This document shows, piece by piece, positions 53,262 to 61,288 of a DNA stretch of 64,000 bases. The notes below the pieces were generated by a model that was given only the letters and a program-made list of their open reading frames with translations, was not told the origin of the DNA and made no database searches. Both the position numbers and the translations under genes were made by a program. How positions within the stretch are numbered: position 1 is the stretch's first letter; each line of letters opens with the position of its first letter. Source of the DNA: Anaerolineales bacterium (lineage in GTDB: Bacteria > Chloroflexota > Anaerolineae > Anaerolineales > Villigracilaceae); NCBI GenBank assembly GCA_026928255.1, contig JAIXKJ010000008.1, positions 473,298 through 537,297 on the forward strand. Reading direction: 5' to 3'.

Positions 53262-53292
53262 AGTATATCTCAAATTGAGATATACTGTTGAC
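53262..53292 (+). promoter_or_regulatory. higBA promoter and palindromic operator
   Basis: AGTATATCTCAA-A-TTGAGATATACT (53262-53286) is a perfect inverted repeat with 12-bp arms around one central base. Its right end is the -10 hexamer TATACT (53281-53286), and a -35 TTGCAG lies at 53258-53263 with 17-base spacing. Six bases (GTTGAC) separate the -10 from the GTG of higB. The site is well placed for autorepression by HigA. Confidence 0.75.
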
Positions 53293-53580
53293 GTGCATAT
53301 TATCACTCGCAAAACGCTGATTAAATTTTGGGAAAAACATCCCGACAGCCAAACCGCTTTACAGCGTTGGTATAAAATCGTTTATCGCTCCGATTTCAAG
53401 ACTTTTTCGGAGTTAAGAAAAACTTTTCCTTCTGCGGATCAAGTAGGTCATTTTATCGTCTTCAATATCGGCGGCAACAAATATAGATTAATTGTTTCAA
53501 TTCACTTTAATCGCGGAAAGGTCTTTATTCGTCATGTCTTAACTCACGCGGAGTACAATCAAGGAGATTGGAAAAAATGA
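53293..53580 (+). CDS. higB: HigB-type mRNA interferase toxin
   Basis: 95 residues from GTG at 53293 (VHIITRKTLIKFWEKHPDS); an ATT/ATA-rich extension to 53275 lies inside the operator and is rejected. ALQRWYKIVYRSDFKTFSEL and HFIVFNIGGNKYRLIVSIHF are HigB-like, and VFIRHVLTHAEYNQGDWKK is the conserved end with catalytic-type His and Lys. It cleaves ribosome-bound mRNA and is neutralised by HigA. The stop overlaps the higA start by 4 bp. HigB precedes HigA, the usual order for this family. Confidence 0.93.
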   Translation: MHIITRKTLIKFWEKHPDSQTALQRWYKIVYRSDFKTFSELRKTFPSADQVGHFIVFNIGGNKYRLIVSIHFNRGKVFIRHVLTHAEYNQGDWKK

Positions 53581-53975
53581 CGCTTGCAATTAATAAACTT
53601 CAAAGCAATTGGGCGAATATCAGCCCATTGCTGACAATTCGTAATGAAAAAGAATTAGACGGCGCGATTGTTCGTTTAAACGAACTGCTCGACAAAATCG
53701 GCGATAATGAAAAACATCCTCTTTATAGTTTGTTAGATATTCTCGGGACATTAATTGAAATTTATGAAGAGGAACATTATCCAATTCCAGAGGTCAGCGG
53801 ATCGGACGCATTAAAATTCCTCATGGAAGAACATAATTTAACTCAATCCGATTTGCCAGAAATCGGCTCGCAAGGCGTCGTTTCCGAAATATTAAACGGC
53901 AAACGCGATTTGAACGTTCGTCAAGTTCGCCTATTGGCGAAAAAATTTAACGTCTCGACGGCTGTATTTATATAA
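53577..53975 (+). CDS. higA: HigA-type antitoxin
   Basis: 132 residues from the ATG at 53577, ten bases after AAGGAG; a TTG at 53568 is possible. The C-terminal helix-turn-helix is DALKFLMEEHNLTQSDLPEIGSQGVVSEILNGKRDLNVRQVRLLAKKF (residues about 78-125), the Xre-type DNA-binding domain of HigA; the N-terminal half (residues 1-70, ISPLLTIRNEKELDGAIVRL) binds the toxin. Expected to bind the palindrome at 53262-53286. Confidence 0.92.
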   Translation: MTLAINKLQSNWANISPLLTIRNEKELDGAIVRLNELLDKIGDNEKHPLYSLLDILGTLIEIYEEEHYPIPEVSGSDALKFLMEEHNLTQSDLPEIGSQGVVSEILNGKRDLNVRQVRLLAKKFNVSTAVFI

Positions 53976-53987
53976 AAAGGAATCTTC

Positions 53988-54317
53988 ATGCGCCTCTCCG
54001 ACTACCAAAAAAAATCGCGGGCAACCGCCAAATATCCCGTCATCGGGCACGGCGTGATTTATCCCACGCTCGGCTTGGTCAACGAGGCGGGCGAAGTGGC
54101 CGGTAAAATCAAAAAAATCTTCCGCGATAAAGACGGTCAAATCAGCGACGAGGCGCGCGAAGCGCTGAAAGCCGAACTCGGCGATGTGTTGTGGTACGTC
54201 GCGCAAACCGCCACCGAACTCGGACTTTCGCTGGAAGACATCGCCGAAGCGAATCTCGCCAAACTGCTCGACCGTCAAGCGCGCGGCAAAATTCAAGGCG
54301 ACGGCGACAACCGCTAG
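53988..54317 (+). CDS. MazG-like nucleotide pyrophosphohydrolase
   Basis: 109 residues. ATAKYPVIGHGVIYPTLGLVNEAGEVAGKIKKI has the EaGE metal site; AELGDVLWYVAQTATELGLSLED the ExxD-type second metal site near residue 65. This is the minimal single-domain MazG fold (all-alpha NTP pyrophosphatase) that removes aberrant or damage-related NTPs; here it follows higA by 12 bp, perhaps by chance or as a stress-linked pair. RBS AAGGAAT. Confidence 0.85.
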   Translation: MRLSDYQKKSRATAKYPVIGHGVIYPTLGLVNEAGEVAGKIKKIFRDKDGQISDEAREALKAELGDVLWYVAQTATELGLSLEDIAEANLAKLLDRQARGKIQGDGDNR

Positions 54318-54324
54318 AATCAAA

Positions 54325-54353
54325 AGAGGACGCATGAACTGCGTCCTCTTTTT
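54325..54353 (+). terminator. intrinsic terminator
   Basis: AGAGGACGCA, loop TGAAC, TGCGTCCTCT, then TTTTT. The 10-bp stem is perfect. It ends the higBA-MazG unit; the A-run on the left also allows use by sdhB from the other side. Confidence 0.88.
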
Positions 54354-54367
54354 GAATCGCAAACTCG

Positions 54368-55072
54368 CTAGACCTTGCCGGTCATAATCGCCATCTTCAC
54401 TTCGCCGATGGCTTTCGTTACCTGAATTCCGCGCGGACAAGCGTCCGTGCAATTGTAAATCGTGTGGCAACGCGCCGTGCCGTCCGTCTCGGCGAGGATC
54501 TGCAAGCGCAGGTCGGCGGCTTGGTCGCGGCTGTCGAAGACGAAGCGATGCGCGTTGACAATCGCCGCCGGCCCGTAATATTCGTCGTTCGCCCAGTAAG
54601 ACGGGCAAGCGGTCGTGCAAGCCGCGCACATAATGCATTTGGTCGTATCGTCAAAACGCGCGCGTTGCTCGGGCGTTTGCAAGCGCTCGCGTCCGTCGGC
54701 GGGTAGCGGGTCGTCGTTGATGAAGTACGGCAGCATCTTCTTATAATTGTCGAAGAACGGCTCCATGTCCACAATCAAATCTTTCTTAATCGGCAAACCG
54801 AGCAAGGGTTCGATGGTGAGCGTCGTCCCCACGTCGCGGATGAGCGTTTTGCAGGCTAGGCGATTTTTCCCGTTGATTCGCATCGCGTCCGAACCGCAGA
54901 CGCCGTGCGCGCAAGAGCGGCGAAAAGCCAGCGAGCCGTCCTTATGCCCCTTGACCAATTCCAGCACGTCCAACACGCGGTCGTTTTCGTGCGCTTCCAC
55001 CGTGTAGGTTTCGTAATGCCCGCGTTCGTCTTTCTCCGGGCTGTAGCGTAAAATCTTAATCGTAACGTCCAT
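54368..55072 (-). CDS. sdhB: succinate dehydrogenase iron-sulfur subunit
   Basis: 234 residues. The 2Fe-2S site is FRRSCAHGVCGSDAM near residue 49 plus LACKTL (the third position of the first motif is Asp, as in E. coli SdhB). The 4Fe-4S site is CIMCAACTTACP near residue 143, and the 3Fe-4S site is CHTIYNCTDACPRGI near 201. It transfers electrons from FAD in SdhA to quinone at the membrane anchor. Last gene of sdhCDAB; RBS GAGGTG. Confidence 0.96.
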   Translation of the reverse strand: MDVTIKILRYSPEKDERGHYETYTVEAHENDRVLDVLELVKGHKDGSLAFRRSCAHGVCGSDAMRINGKNRLACKTLIRDVGTTLTIEPLLGLPIKKDLIVDMEPFFDNYKKMLPYFINDDPLPADGRERLQTPEQRARFDDTTKCIMCAACTTACPSYWANDEYYGPAAIVNAHRFVFDSRDQAADLRLQILAETDGTARCHTIYNCTDACPRGIQVTKAIGEVKMAIMTGKV

Positions 55073-55081
55073 GCTGCACCT

Positions 55082-56875
55082 CTAATAGACTCTGGGTTTC
55101 GGTTCGTATTTCGTAACGACGACCGGCTTGTAAGTAATGTCCAACTTGCCGTCTTGCTTGCGAATCAGCGTGTGCTTCAACCAATTTTTATCGTCGCGTT
55201 CGGGGTAATCTTCCCGCGAATGTCCGCCGCGCGATTCTTTGCGGTTCAAGGCGCTGGCGGCGACCAACTCCGCAATTTCGAGCAAGTTGCCCAGTTCCCA
55301 CGCGTTCAACATTTCGGTATTAAACACTTTGCCCGTGTCGCTAATCTTCACATGCTTAAAGCGCTCTTGCAACTCGCGCATTTTGTTCAACGCGGACGTC
55401 ATATCTTTTTCGTTGCGATAAATGCCCACGTCCGCGAACATGACGCTTTTCATTTCATGGCTGATGTCGTAGGCGTTTTCTTTGCCCGACGCAGTTCGCA
55501 ACGCCTCTAATTCGGACCTCGCGGCTGAGTCAGCGTTCTCAGGCAGATTCGTCCATTCGGCGGATTTGGCGTACTCGGCGGCGCGTTGACCGGCGTGTTT
55601 GCCAAAGACGACCAAATCCAAAAGCGAGTTCGTCCCCAAACGGTTCGCGCCGTGAACGGAAACGCAAGCGCATTCGCCTGCCGCGAACAGGCCGGGAATC
55701 AGCGTGCCTTTATCGTCCACCACCACTTCGCCGTATTTCGTCGTCGGGATGCCGCCCATCGCGTAATGCGCCGTCGGCTGAATCGGCATCATCTGCGTTA
55801 CGGGGTCCACGCCAAGATAGACGCGGCAGAAATCCACAATGTCCGGAATCTTTTGCAGAATCGTCTCGCCGGTAATTTTGTACGGCGTGCCGTCGGGATT
55901 GGTGCGTCCGTCTTCGGCGGCGTACTTGTTGACCGTTTCGGGGCGAATGTCGAGGTAAACGTAATTCTTGCCGTCCACGCCGCGCCCTTCTTTGATTTCG
56001 GTATAAATGGCGCGAGAGACCACATCGCGCGAGGCGAGGTCTTTGACGGTGTGCGCGTACTTGGGCATGAAGCGCTCGCCCTCGCCGTTGATTAAAACCG
56101 CGCCTTCGCCGCGCGCGCCTTCGGTGATGAGAATGCCCAGTTTGTAAATGCCCGTCGGGTGAAATTGGAAGAATTCCATATCTTCCAGCGGAATGCCCTT
56201 GCGGAGCAACATCGCCATGCCGTCGCCCGTATAAGCGTAAGCATTAGACGTTACCTCAAAGATGCGCCCAAATCCGCCGGTGGCGAAGATGACTGCCTTC
56301 GCGTGAAAGGTGTGCAGTTCGCCGGTGGCGAGTTCGATGGCGACCACGCCCGTCGCTTTGCCGTCCACCATGATGAAATCAATCGCTTGAAATTCGTCAA
56401 AGAAGTTGACCTTGTTCTTCAAGCATTGCTGATAGAGCGTTTGCAAAATCATGTGCCCGGTGCGGTCGGCGGCGTGCGCCGCTCTCCTCACGGGTTTGCC
56501 CGTTTCGTTGTTAGTGTGTCCGCCGAAAGGTCGCTGCGAGATGCGCCCTTCGGGCGTGCGGTCGAACGGCAAACCCATGTGTTCCAATTCAAGCACGGCG
56601 TGAATCGCCTCGCTGGTCATAAACTCAATCGCGTCTTGGTCGCCGAGATAGTCCGACCCTTTGACGGTGTCGTAAGTGTGCCATTCGGGTTTGTCTTCTT
56701 CATAGTTGCCCAACGCCGCGGAGATGCCGCCCTGCGCCGCGCCGGTGTGCGAACGGGTCGGGTACATTTTGCTGATGACGGCGGTCTTCGCGCCGCGCGA
56801 GGCGTAAAGCCCCGCCATCAGCCCCGCGCCGCCCGCGCCGACGACGATCACTTCAAATTGATGAACATTTGCCAT
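55082..56875 (-). CDS. sdhA: succinate dehydrogenase flavoprotein subunit
   Basis: 597 residues. [20 protein letters not shown] is the FAD loop; [20 protein letters not shown] carries the His that binds FAD covalently. [32 protein letters not shown] and the [18 protein letters not shown] stretch are conserved. Oxidises succinate in the cytosolic face of complex II. 9 bp before sdhB; RBS GGAG ahead of the ATG. Confidence 0.97.
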   Translation of the reverse strand: MANVHQFEVIVVGAGGAGLMAGLYASRGAKTAVISKMYPTRSHTGAAQGGISAALGNYEEDKPEWHTYDTVKGSDYLGDQDAIEFMTSEAIHAVLELEHMGLPFDRTPEGRISQRPFGGHTNNETGKPVRRAAHAADRTGHMILQTLYQQCLKNKVNFFDEFQAIDFIMVDGKATGVVAIELATGELHTFHAKAVIFATGGFGRIFEVTSNAYAYTGDGMAMLLRKGIPLEDMEFFQFHPTGIYKLGILITEGARGEGAVLINGEGERFMPKYAHTVKDLASRDVVSRAIYTEIKEGRGVDGKNYVYLDIRPETVNKYAAEDGRTNPDGTPYKITGETILQKIPDIVDFCRVYLGVDPVTQMMPIQPTAHYAMGGIPTTKYGEVVVDDKGTLIPGLFAAGECACVSVHGANRLGTNSLLDLVVFGKHAGQRAAEYAKSAEWTNLPENADSAARSELEALRTASGKENAYDISHEMKSVMFADVGIYRNEKDMTSALNKMRELQERFKHVKISDTGKVFNTEMLNAWELGNLLEIAELVAASALNRKESRGGHSREDYPERDDKNWLKHTLIRKQDGKLDITYKPVVVTKYEPKPRVY

Positions 56876-56902
56876 GAAATAAAGCTCCTCTATCCTCTGC
56901 GG

Positions 56903-57337
56903 CTACGCAGACCAAATTAGCCACAAGCCCATGAAACTCCAAGCGACCATCATCACCATGCTCAGCAGACGCACAACCTTGCGCCCTTTTTCGGTGTTGA
57001 TGTAATCGTCGGCGATAACGACCAGCCCATGCACGCCGTGCGCCGAAGCAATCAGCAGCAAGGCGCTGGCGGCTAACTTCCAAAAGGGAGTTGACCACGC
57101 GGCGGTGTTGACTACGTCGGTATTTTCAACGTGATGAATTTGCGGCATGAACGCCCAACGCATCACGTCGGCGAAGTTCATCTGATTGCGCGCGCCCATA
57201 ATCAACGCGCCGACCAGCCCCAAAATAATGAAGGCATACATCGCCAACGCGGAAAGGCGCGTGAAGAGCCACATAATCGATTCAAAGTTGTAAAATCCGC
57301 GATCTTTTAACGTGAGCGGTTTTTTATGAATGGTCAT
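56903..57337 (-). CDS. sdhD: succinate dehydrogenase membrane anchor SdhD
   Basis: 144 residues from the ATG at 57335-57337, preceded by GGAGGCTGAG. Three helices; the second segment carries ASALLLIASAHGVHGLVVIADDY, whose His fits the heme/quinone site, and helix three ends with MVMMVAWSFMGLWLIWS. It anchors SdhAB to the membrane with SdhC. Its start is one base from the sdhC stop. Confidence 0.88.
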   Translation of the reverse strand: MTIHKKPLTLKDRGFYNFESIMWLFTRLSALAMYAFIILGLVGALIMGARNQMNFADVMRWAFMPQIHHVENTDVVNTAAWSTPFWKLAASALLLIASAHGVHGLVVIADDYINTEKGRKVVRLLSMVMMVAWSFMGLWLIWSA

Positions 57338-57338
57338 C

Positions 57339-57713
57339 TCAGCCTCCAAACGCCGTTTTGAGAATTGTAAAAACCGCGAACCCGTAAAGCGGAATAAAGA
57401 CCGCCCATTCGATCCAAATCGCCTGCGTTTGATGTTCGAGCAGTTTCGGGAATAAGTCCAGAATCACAATCCGCAAACCGTTGATGGCGTGGAAGAACAC
57501 GCAAAAGAAAATAAAAATTTGGAAAATCCAACTTTCATAAACGGCGTTCAAAAACTCGCCCAATCCGCCGCCGACGAACGAAGCGAGAATGTGCATGCTG
57601 ATAAAAAGCGCCATGCCCAATCCGCCGATGCGGTGCAGGATAAATGTCAAGTATCCCGCCGGTCCGCGATAACGCAACGCCGTCGGAAGGCTGACGTTCC
57701 TACTCAATCCCAT
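57339..57713 (-). CDS. sdhC: succinate dehydrogenase cytochrome b subunit SdhC
   Basis: 124 residues from the ATG at 57711-57713, which follows GGAGGCAGTT; the frame is open nine codons earlier (GTG) but the Shine-Dalgarno decides. Three helices; LHRIGGLGMALFISMHILAS near residue 28 contains the Sdh_cyt signature with the heme-ligand His. First gene of sdhCDAB. A TAGAAT on the minus strand at 57749-57754 could be the -10. Confidence 0.9.
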   Translation of the reverse strand: MGLSRNVSLPTALRYRGPAGYLTFILHRIGGLGMALFISMHILASFVGGGLGEFLNAVYESWIFQIFIFFCVFFHAINGLRIVILDLFPKLLEHQTQAIWIEWAVFIPLYGFAVFTILKTAFGG

Positions 57714-57823
57714 AACTGCCTCCATAGTGATTTTTTGCACAGGCGCTTATTCTACCGCCTATCTCGTTTTTTTTTAAGAGAAAAGGGCGGGAATTTTCAA
57801 AGGTGTTAATTTTGGCATCTAAA

Positions 57824-57856
57824 AAAACTCCGAAGCCTTAGAGGCTTCGGAGTTTT
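57824..57856 (-). terminator. intrinsic terminator after icd
   Basis: Reading leftward, AAAACTCCGAAGCC, loop TCTAA, GGCTTCGGAGTTTT then more T. The stem is 12-14 bp. It lies just 12 bp past the icd stop and ends that message before sdhC. Confidence 0.88.
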
Positions 57857-57868
57857 GATTCAGCGCAA

Positions 57869-59275
57869 TCATTTGCTCATCCACTCGATGACCGCGTCGC
57901 CGAACTCGGAGCATTTTAATTCTTTCGCGTCGTCCATGTTGCGGGCGAAATCGTAAGTAACGGTTTTGGCGTTGATCGCGCCTTCCATGCCTTTGACGAT
58001 TAAATCGGCGGCTTCCGTCCAGCCCATGTAGCGCAGCATCATCTCGCCGGAGAGGATGACCGAGCCAGGGTTGACCTTGTCCAAGTCCGCGTATTTGGGG
58101 GCGGTGCCGTGCGTCGCTTCAAAGATGGCGTGACCGGTGGCGTAGTTGATGTTGGCGCCGGGCGCAATGCCAATTCCGCCAACTTGCGCGGCGAGCGCGT
58201 CGGAGAGGTAGTCGCCGTTGAGGTTCATGGTGGCGATGACGTCGTAATCGCCCGGACGAATTAAGACGAATTGCAAGGTTACGTCAGCGATGGTGTCCTT
58301 AATCATCAATTTGCTTTTCCATTTTCCGTCGCCGTGCGTTTCCCAGAGCGCCAGCGCCTCTTCGACTTCGGCTTTGATGTCCGCTTGTTGCGCGGGGGAC
58401 ATCATGTCAAAGCCAGGGTCGACGATTTTGGCGTTTTCTTCGACGCTAATTTGGGGATTTTTTTCCTTGTTGCTGAAAATCCAACTTTCGCGTTCGGTAA
58501 CAATCTCGTTGCGGAATTCGCGTTTGGCGAGCGCGTAACCCCAATCCTTAAACGCGCCTTCGGTGAATTTCATAATGTTGCCCTTGTGGACGAGGTTGAC
58601 GCTCTTGCGTTTGTTTTCCAACGCCCACCCAATCGCGGCGCGGACGAGGCGCTCGGTGCCTTCGACGGAAATCGGCTTGAAGCCGATGCCCGACGAATCA
58701 GGGAAGCGCATTTTCGCGTATTCTTTGGGGAAGGCTTCCTTAAATAAATTCTTGAATTTTTGGCTGTCTTCCGTGCCGTTGGCAAACTCGATGCCGGTGT
58801 AAATATCTTCGGTGTTTTCGCGGAAGATGACCATGTCCACTAATTGCGGATTTTTGACCGGCGAAGGCACGCCTTTATACCAACGCACCGGGCGCAAACA
58901 AACGTACAAGTCGAGCATTTTTCGCAGCGCGACGTTCAACGAGCGAATGCCGCCGCCGATGGGCGTGGTCAGCGGGCCTTTGATGCCGACTAAAAATTCT
59001 TTGAAGGCGTCGGCGGTTTCGTCGGGCAGCCAGTTGCCGAACATCTTGAACGATTTTTCGCCGGCGTAAACTTCCATCCAATGAATTTTGCGTTTGCCGC
59101 CGTAGGCTTTTTCCACCGCCGCGTCAAAGACTTTGGACGAAGCGCGCCAAATGTCGCGCCCTGTGCCGTCGCCTTCGACGAAGGGGATAATCGGGTTGTC
59201 GGGGACGTTTAATTTTCCGTCTTGAATTGAAATCTTCGCCCCGTCGGCGGGGACTTTTACGTTTTCGTACGCCAT
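57869..59275 (-). CDS. icd: NADP-dependent isocitrate dehydrogenase
   Basis: 468 residues, longer than E. coli Icd (416), with the same motifs. [14 protein letters not shown] near residue 30 starts the fold; [19 protein letters not shown] carries the isocitrate-binding Ser and Arg residues, and [13 protein letters not shown] follows. The cofactor region reads [20 protein letters not shown] near 385, with the Lys-Tyr pair that favours NADP, as in E. coli. It converts isocitrate to 2-oxoglutarate in the TCA cycle. RBS GAGG. Divergent from the dihydroorotase gene. Confidence 0.96.
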   Translation of the reverse strand: MAYENVKVPADGAKISIQDGKLNVPDNPIIPFVEGDGTGRDIWRASSKVFDAAVEKAYGGKRKIHWMEVYAGEKSFKMFGNWLPDETADAFKEFLVGIKGPLTTPIGGGIRSLNVALRKMLDLYVCLRPVRWYKGVPSPVKNPQLVDMVIFRENTEDIYTGIEFANGTEDSQKFKNLFKEAFPKEYAKMRFPDSSGIGFKPISVEGTERLVRAAIGWALENKRKSVNLVHKGNIMKFTEGAFKDWGYALAKREFRNEIVTERESWIFSNKEKNPQISVEENAKIVDPGFDMMSPAQQADIKAEVEEALALWETHGDGKWKSKLMIKDTIADVTLQFVLIRPGDYDVIATMNLNGDYLSDALAAQVGGIGIAPGANINYATGHAIFEATHGTAPKYADLDKVNPGSVILSGEMMLRYMGWTEAADLIVKGMEGAINAKTVTYDFARNMDDAKELKCSEFGDAVIEWMSK

Positions 59276-59335
59276 TTCTACCTCTTTATTGGATTAATAT
59301 TTTAATGGATTCCAAACAGAATCAAATTGCGCTGG

Positions 59336-59344
59336 ATTATAACA
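59336..59344 (-). promoter_or_regulatory. extended -10 promoter of icd
   Basis: Minus-strand TGTTATAAT, an extended -10 (TGnTATAAT), about 60 bases before the icd ATG. The opposite-strand dihydroorotase promoter (59357-59362) lies just beside it, so the two genes share a divergent control region of 93 bp. Confidence 0.6.
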
Positions 59345-59356
59345 TCCGCAAAGCGC

Positions 59357-59368
59357 TATACTCGCGCC
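59357..59368 (+). promoter_or_regulatory. leaderless-type -10 for dihydroorotase gene
   Basis: TATACT (59357-59362), CGCGCC, ATG at 59369. Six-base spacing, no Shine-Dalgarno, and no convincing -35. Confidence 0.6.
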
Positions 59369-60454
59369 ATGTTAAAACTTCCCGCGTTAGTTGACGTCCA
59401 CGTCCATGTGCGCGAGCCGGGTCAAACGCACAAAGAAGATTGGGACAGCGTTACCCAAGCCGCGCTGGCAGGCGGCATTGCGACCATCCTCGCCATGCCC
59501 AACACTCAGCCGCCAGTCTTCGACGGGGCAACGCTCGACCTCGCGTTAAACGCCGCCAAAGAAAAAGCCCGTTGCGATTACGCGCAATTCGTCGGCGCGG
59601 GACCGACCAACGCAAGCGTCGTCGCCGCGCTCGCGCCGAAAGCGGCCGGGCTAAAGATGTACCTCGATTCCACCTTTGGCGAATTGCGCCTCGACGACAT
59701 GACGCTTTGGACGCCGCACTTTCAGCAATTCCCCAAGTCCGCGCCGATGGTGATGCACGCCGAAAGTCGAACGCTGGCGGCGGCCATTTTATTTTCCGCG
59801 ATGTACGACCGCCCGATTCACATCGCCCACGTTTCGTTGCGCGAAGAAATTTTGCTCGTCAAAGCCGCCAAAGAGCGCGGACTGAAAGTTACCTGCGAAG
59901 TCTGTCCGCACCATTTATTTTTGACGAAAAGCGAAACGCCCTCGGGCTTCGCGGAAGTTCGTCCGCGTTTGGCGACGCAAGCGGATGTGGACAGCCTGTG
60001 GGCAAACCTCGACGTGATTGACTGTTTCGCCACCGACCACGCGCCGCACACCCGCGCCGAAAAAGAAGCGCAGAATCCGCCGCCCGGCTTTCCAGGCTTG
60101 GAAACGATTCTTCCGCTGCTGTTAACCGCCGCCAGCGAAGGGCGCATAACCATCGAACAGATCGTCGAAAAGATGCGCGTCAACCCGCAGAGAATCTTCA
60201 ATTTGCCCGAACAACCCAAAACGTGGATCGAAATAGACGAAAACGTCCAATACGAAATCCGCGCCGCCGAAAGCTTCACGCGCTGCGGCTGGACGCCCTT
60301 TGAAGGCTGGCGAGTCAAAGGAAAAGTCCGCAAAGTGGTTCTGCGCGGAAAAACCGCCTTTGAAGACGGGCAAATCCTCGCCCAAGCGGGGAGCGGCAGA
60401 AACGTCCGTTTAGACTATCCGCAATTAGAGGCAAGCCCCCACATATTGGGCTAG
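59369..60454 (+). CDS. pyrC: dihydroorotase
   Basis: 361 residues from the ATG at 59369. The frame is open from 59327, but that part holds the promoter. LVDVHVHVREPGQTHKEDWD gives the HxH metal site and substrate Arg, GGIATILAMPNTQPP the next conserved strand, KAAGLKMYLDST the lysine that is carbamylated, and ECDCF-type end DCFATDHAPHTRAEKEA the catalytic Asp. MVMHAE and IHIAHVSLREE supply further His ligands. It closes carbamoyl aspartate in pyrimidine synthesis. Confidence 0.9.
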   Translation: MLKLPALVDVHVHVREPGQTHKEDWDSVTQAALAGGIATILAMPNTQPPVFDGATLDLALNAAKEKARCDYAQFVGAGPTNASVVAALAPKAAGLKMYLDSTFGELRLDDMTLWTPHFQQFPKSAPMVMHAESRTLAAAILFSAMYDRPIHIAHVSLREEILLVKAAKERGLKVTCEVCPHHLFLTKSETPSGFAEVRPRLATQADVDSLWANLDVIDCFATDHAPHTRAEKEAQNPPPGFPGLETILPLLLTAASEGRITIEQIVEKMRVNPQRIFNLPEQPKTWIEIDENVQYEIRAAESFTRCGWTPFEGWRVKGKVRKVVLRGKTAFEDGQILAQAGSGRNVRLDYPQLEASPHILG

Positions 60455-60918
60455 TTGTTCGGACAATATTTCTTTCCAAAACGACCTAAACTGTGGATAA
60501 CTGCCCTTTATCTGTGGAAAACTACCCTTCACTGTGGACAAAGGCGAGTTTTCAACCCAGAACCGTCAAGTTTGTTAATCGCAGCTACCCCCATATATGG
60601 GGGGTGGCATTTAGAAAAATCCAACATATAGAAAACGAGAATTAACTTCATTTTCGGCGCAAAAAATCTGCGGATAAGTTATCCAGAAAATGTCCACAGC
60701 GAAGAATCGGCTTGGGCGGAGAGTCCAGCCTACGTCTAGGGGGGCGGCGCGGGTTTCGTCCACATCTGGGGGATGCGGGCGCTTATCCACACTATCCACA
60801 GCCCCTACTATTATTACGAATCCATTATCATACTTATAAACCCCTTGAATCTATAAACGGATTCCTATACAATCCACATACGTTTAGTCCCCACTCTGTC
60901 AACCTTGGGAGGTTGCTC
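60455..60918. other. 464-bp gene-free DnaA-box cluster, candidate replication origin
   Basis: No credible gene. DnaA-box-like sites: perfect TTATCCACA at 60492-60500 (minus) and 60783-60791 (plus); one mismatch at 60513-60521 and 60533-60541 (minus), 60669-60677 (minus), 60679-60687 and 60792-60800 (plus); weaker at 60690-60698 and 60756-60764. The left three face one way and most of the right ones the other. Between them is an AT-rich stretch (60606-60660) and a perfect palindrome CCCCCATATATGGGGG (60588-60603). This density is expected of oriC, though no dnaA, dnaN or parAB is in the window. The right edge (60845-60913) holds a likely spoVS promoter and RBS. Confidence 0.68.
60845..60871 (+). 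promoter_or_regulatory. possible spoVS promoter
   Basis: TTGAAT (60845-60850) and TATACA (60866-60871) with 15-base spacing, about 50 bases before the spoVS ATG. The spacing is short and the -10 imperfect. GGGAGGT at 60907-60913 is a strong Shine-Dalgarno. Confidence 0.4.
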
Positions 60919-61197
60919 ATGGATATGATCAAAGTTTCTGCCAACTCCCGTACTGCCGCCGTCGCCGGGGCGATTGCAGGAGTCATCCGCGAACATAAGC
61001 GCGCGGAAGTGCAAGCCATCGGCGCGGGCGCCGTCAATCAAGCGGTCAAAGCGATGGCGCTGGCTTCGAGTTATCTTAAGAACGACGGCATCGAGATTTC
61101 TTTTTCGCCCGAGTTCGTGGATATTGAAATCGAAGAGAAAGTTCGCACAGCGATTAAGTTCGTCGTGGAATCTCGCGCCGTTCCCGTCGTTGAATAA
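60919..61197 (+). CDS. spoVS: stage V sporulation protein S family (SpoVS)
   Basis: 92 residues from the ATG at 60919, with GGGAGG six bases upstream; an earlier in-frame start (60712) would read through the DnaA-box region. MIKVSANSRTAAVAGAIAGV, AEVQAIGAGAVNQAVKAMAL and LKNDGIEISFSPEFVDIEI match SpoVS throughout its length. SpoVS is an Alba-like nucleic-acid-binding-type protein present in many non-sporulating Chloroflexota and Deinococcus-Thermus members. Here it sits directly beside the putative origin. Confidence 0.94.
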   Translation: MDMIKVSANSRTAAVAGAIAGVIREHKRAEVQAIGAGAVNQAVKAMALASSYLKNDGIEISFSPEFVDIEIEEKVRTAIKFVVESRAVPVVE

Positions 61198-61221
61198 GCG
61201 AATAAGACGCGCATAGGGCGC

Positions 61222-61288
61222 TATAATTTCAGCGCGTAGATTCGCGCCCTTTCTTTGGCTTGAAGCGGATTCTACGCGCCGAGCCTTT
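61222..61288 (+). promoter_or_regulatory. promoter and structured leader of the DUF11 surface protein
   Basis: TATAAT at 61222-61227, 61 bases before the ATG at 61289. The leader contains an inverted pair, GCGCGTAGA (61232-61240) and TCTACGCGC (61271-61279), which can form a 9-bp stem with a 30-base loop directly upstream of the start and could limit translation. The -35 is not clear. Confidence 0.45.

Noticed and set aside
54368..59275. One operon for icd and sdh
   Set aside because: A strong terminator at 57824-57856 lies between them on the transcribed strand.
60611..60799. Minus-strand open frame of 62 codons in the DnaA-box gap
   Set aside because: No RBS, no recognisable domain, and it runs across the DnaA boxes.
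60712..60918. N-terminal extension of SpoVS
   Set aside because: The SpoVS family starts at MxxIKVSANS; the extension lacks similarity and the Shine-Dalgarno is before 60919.
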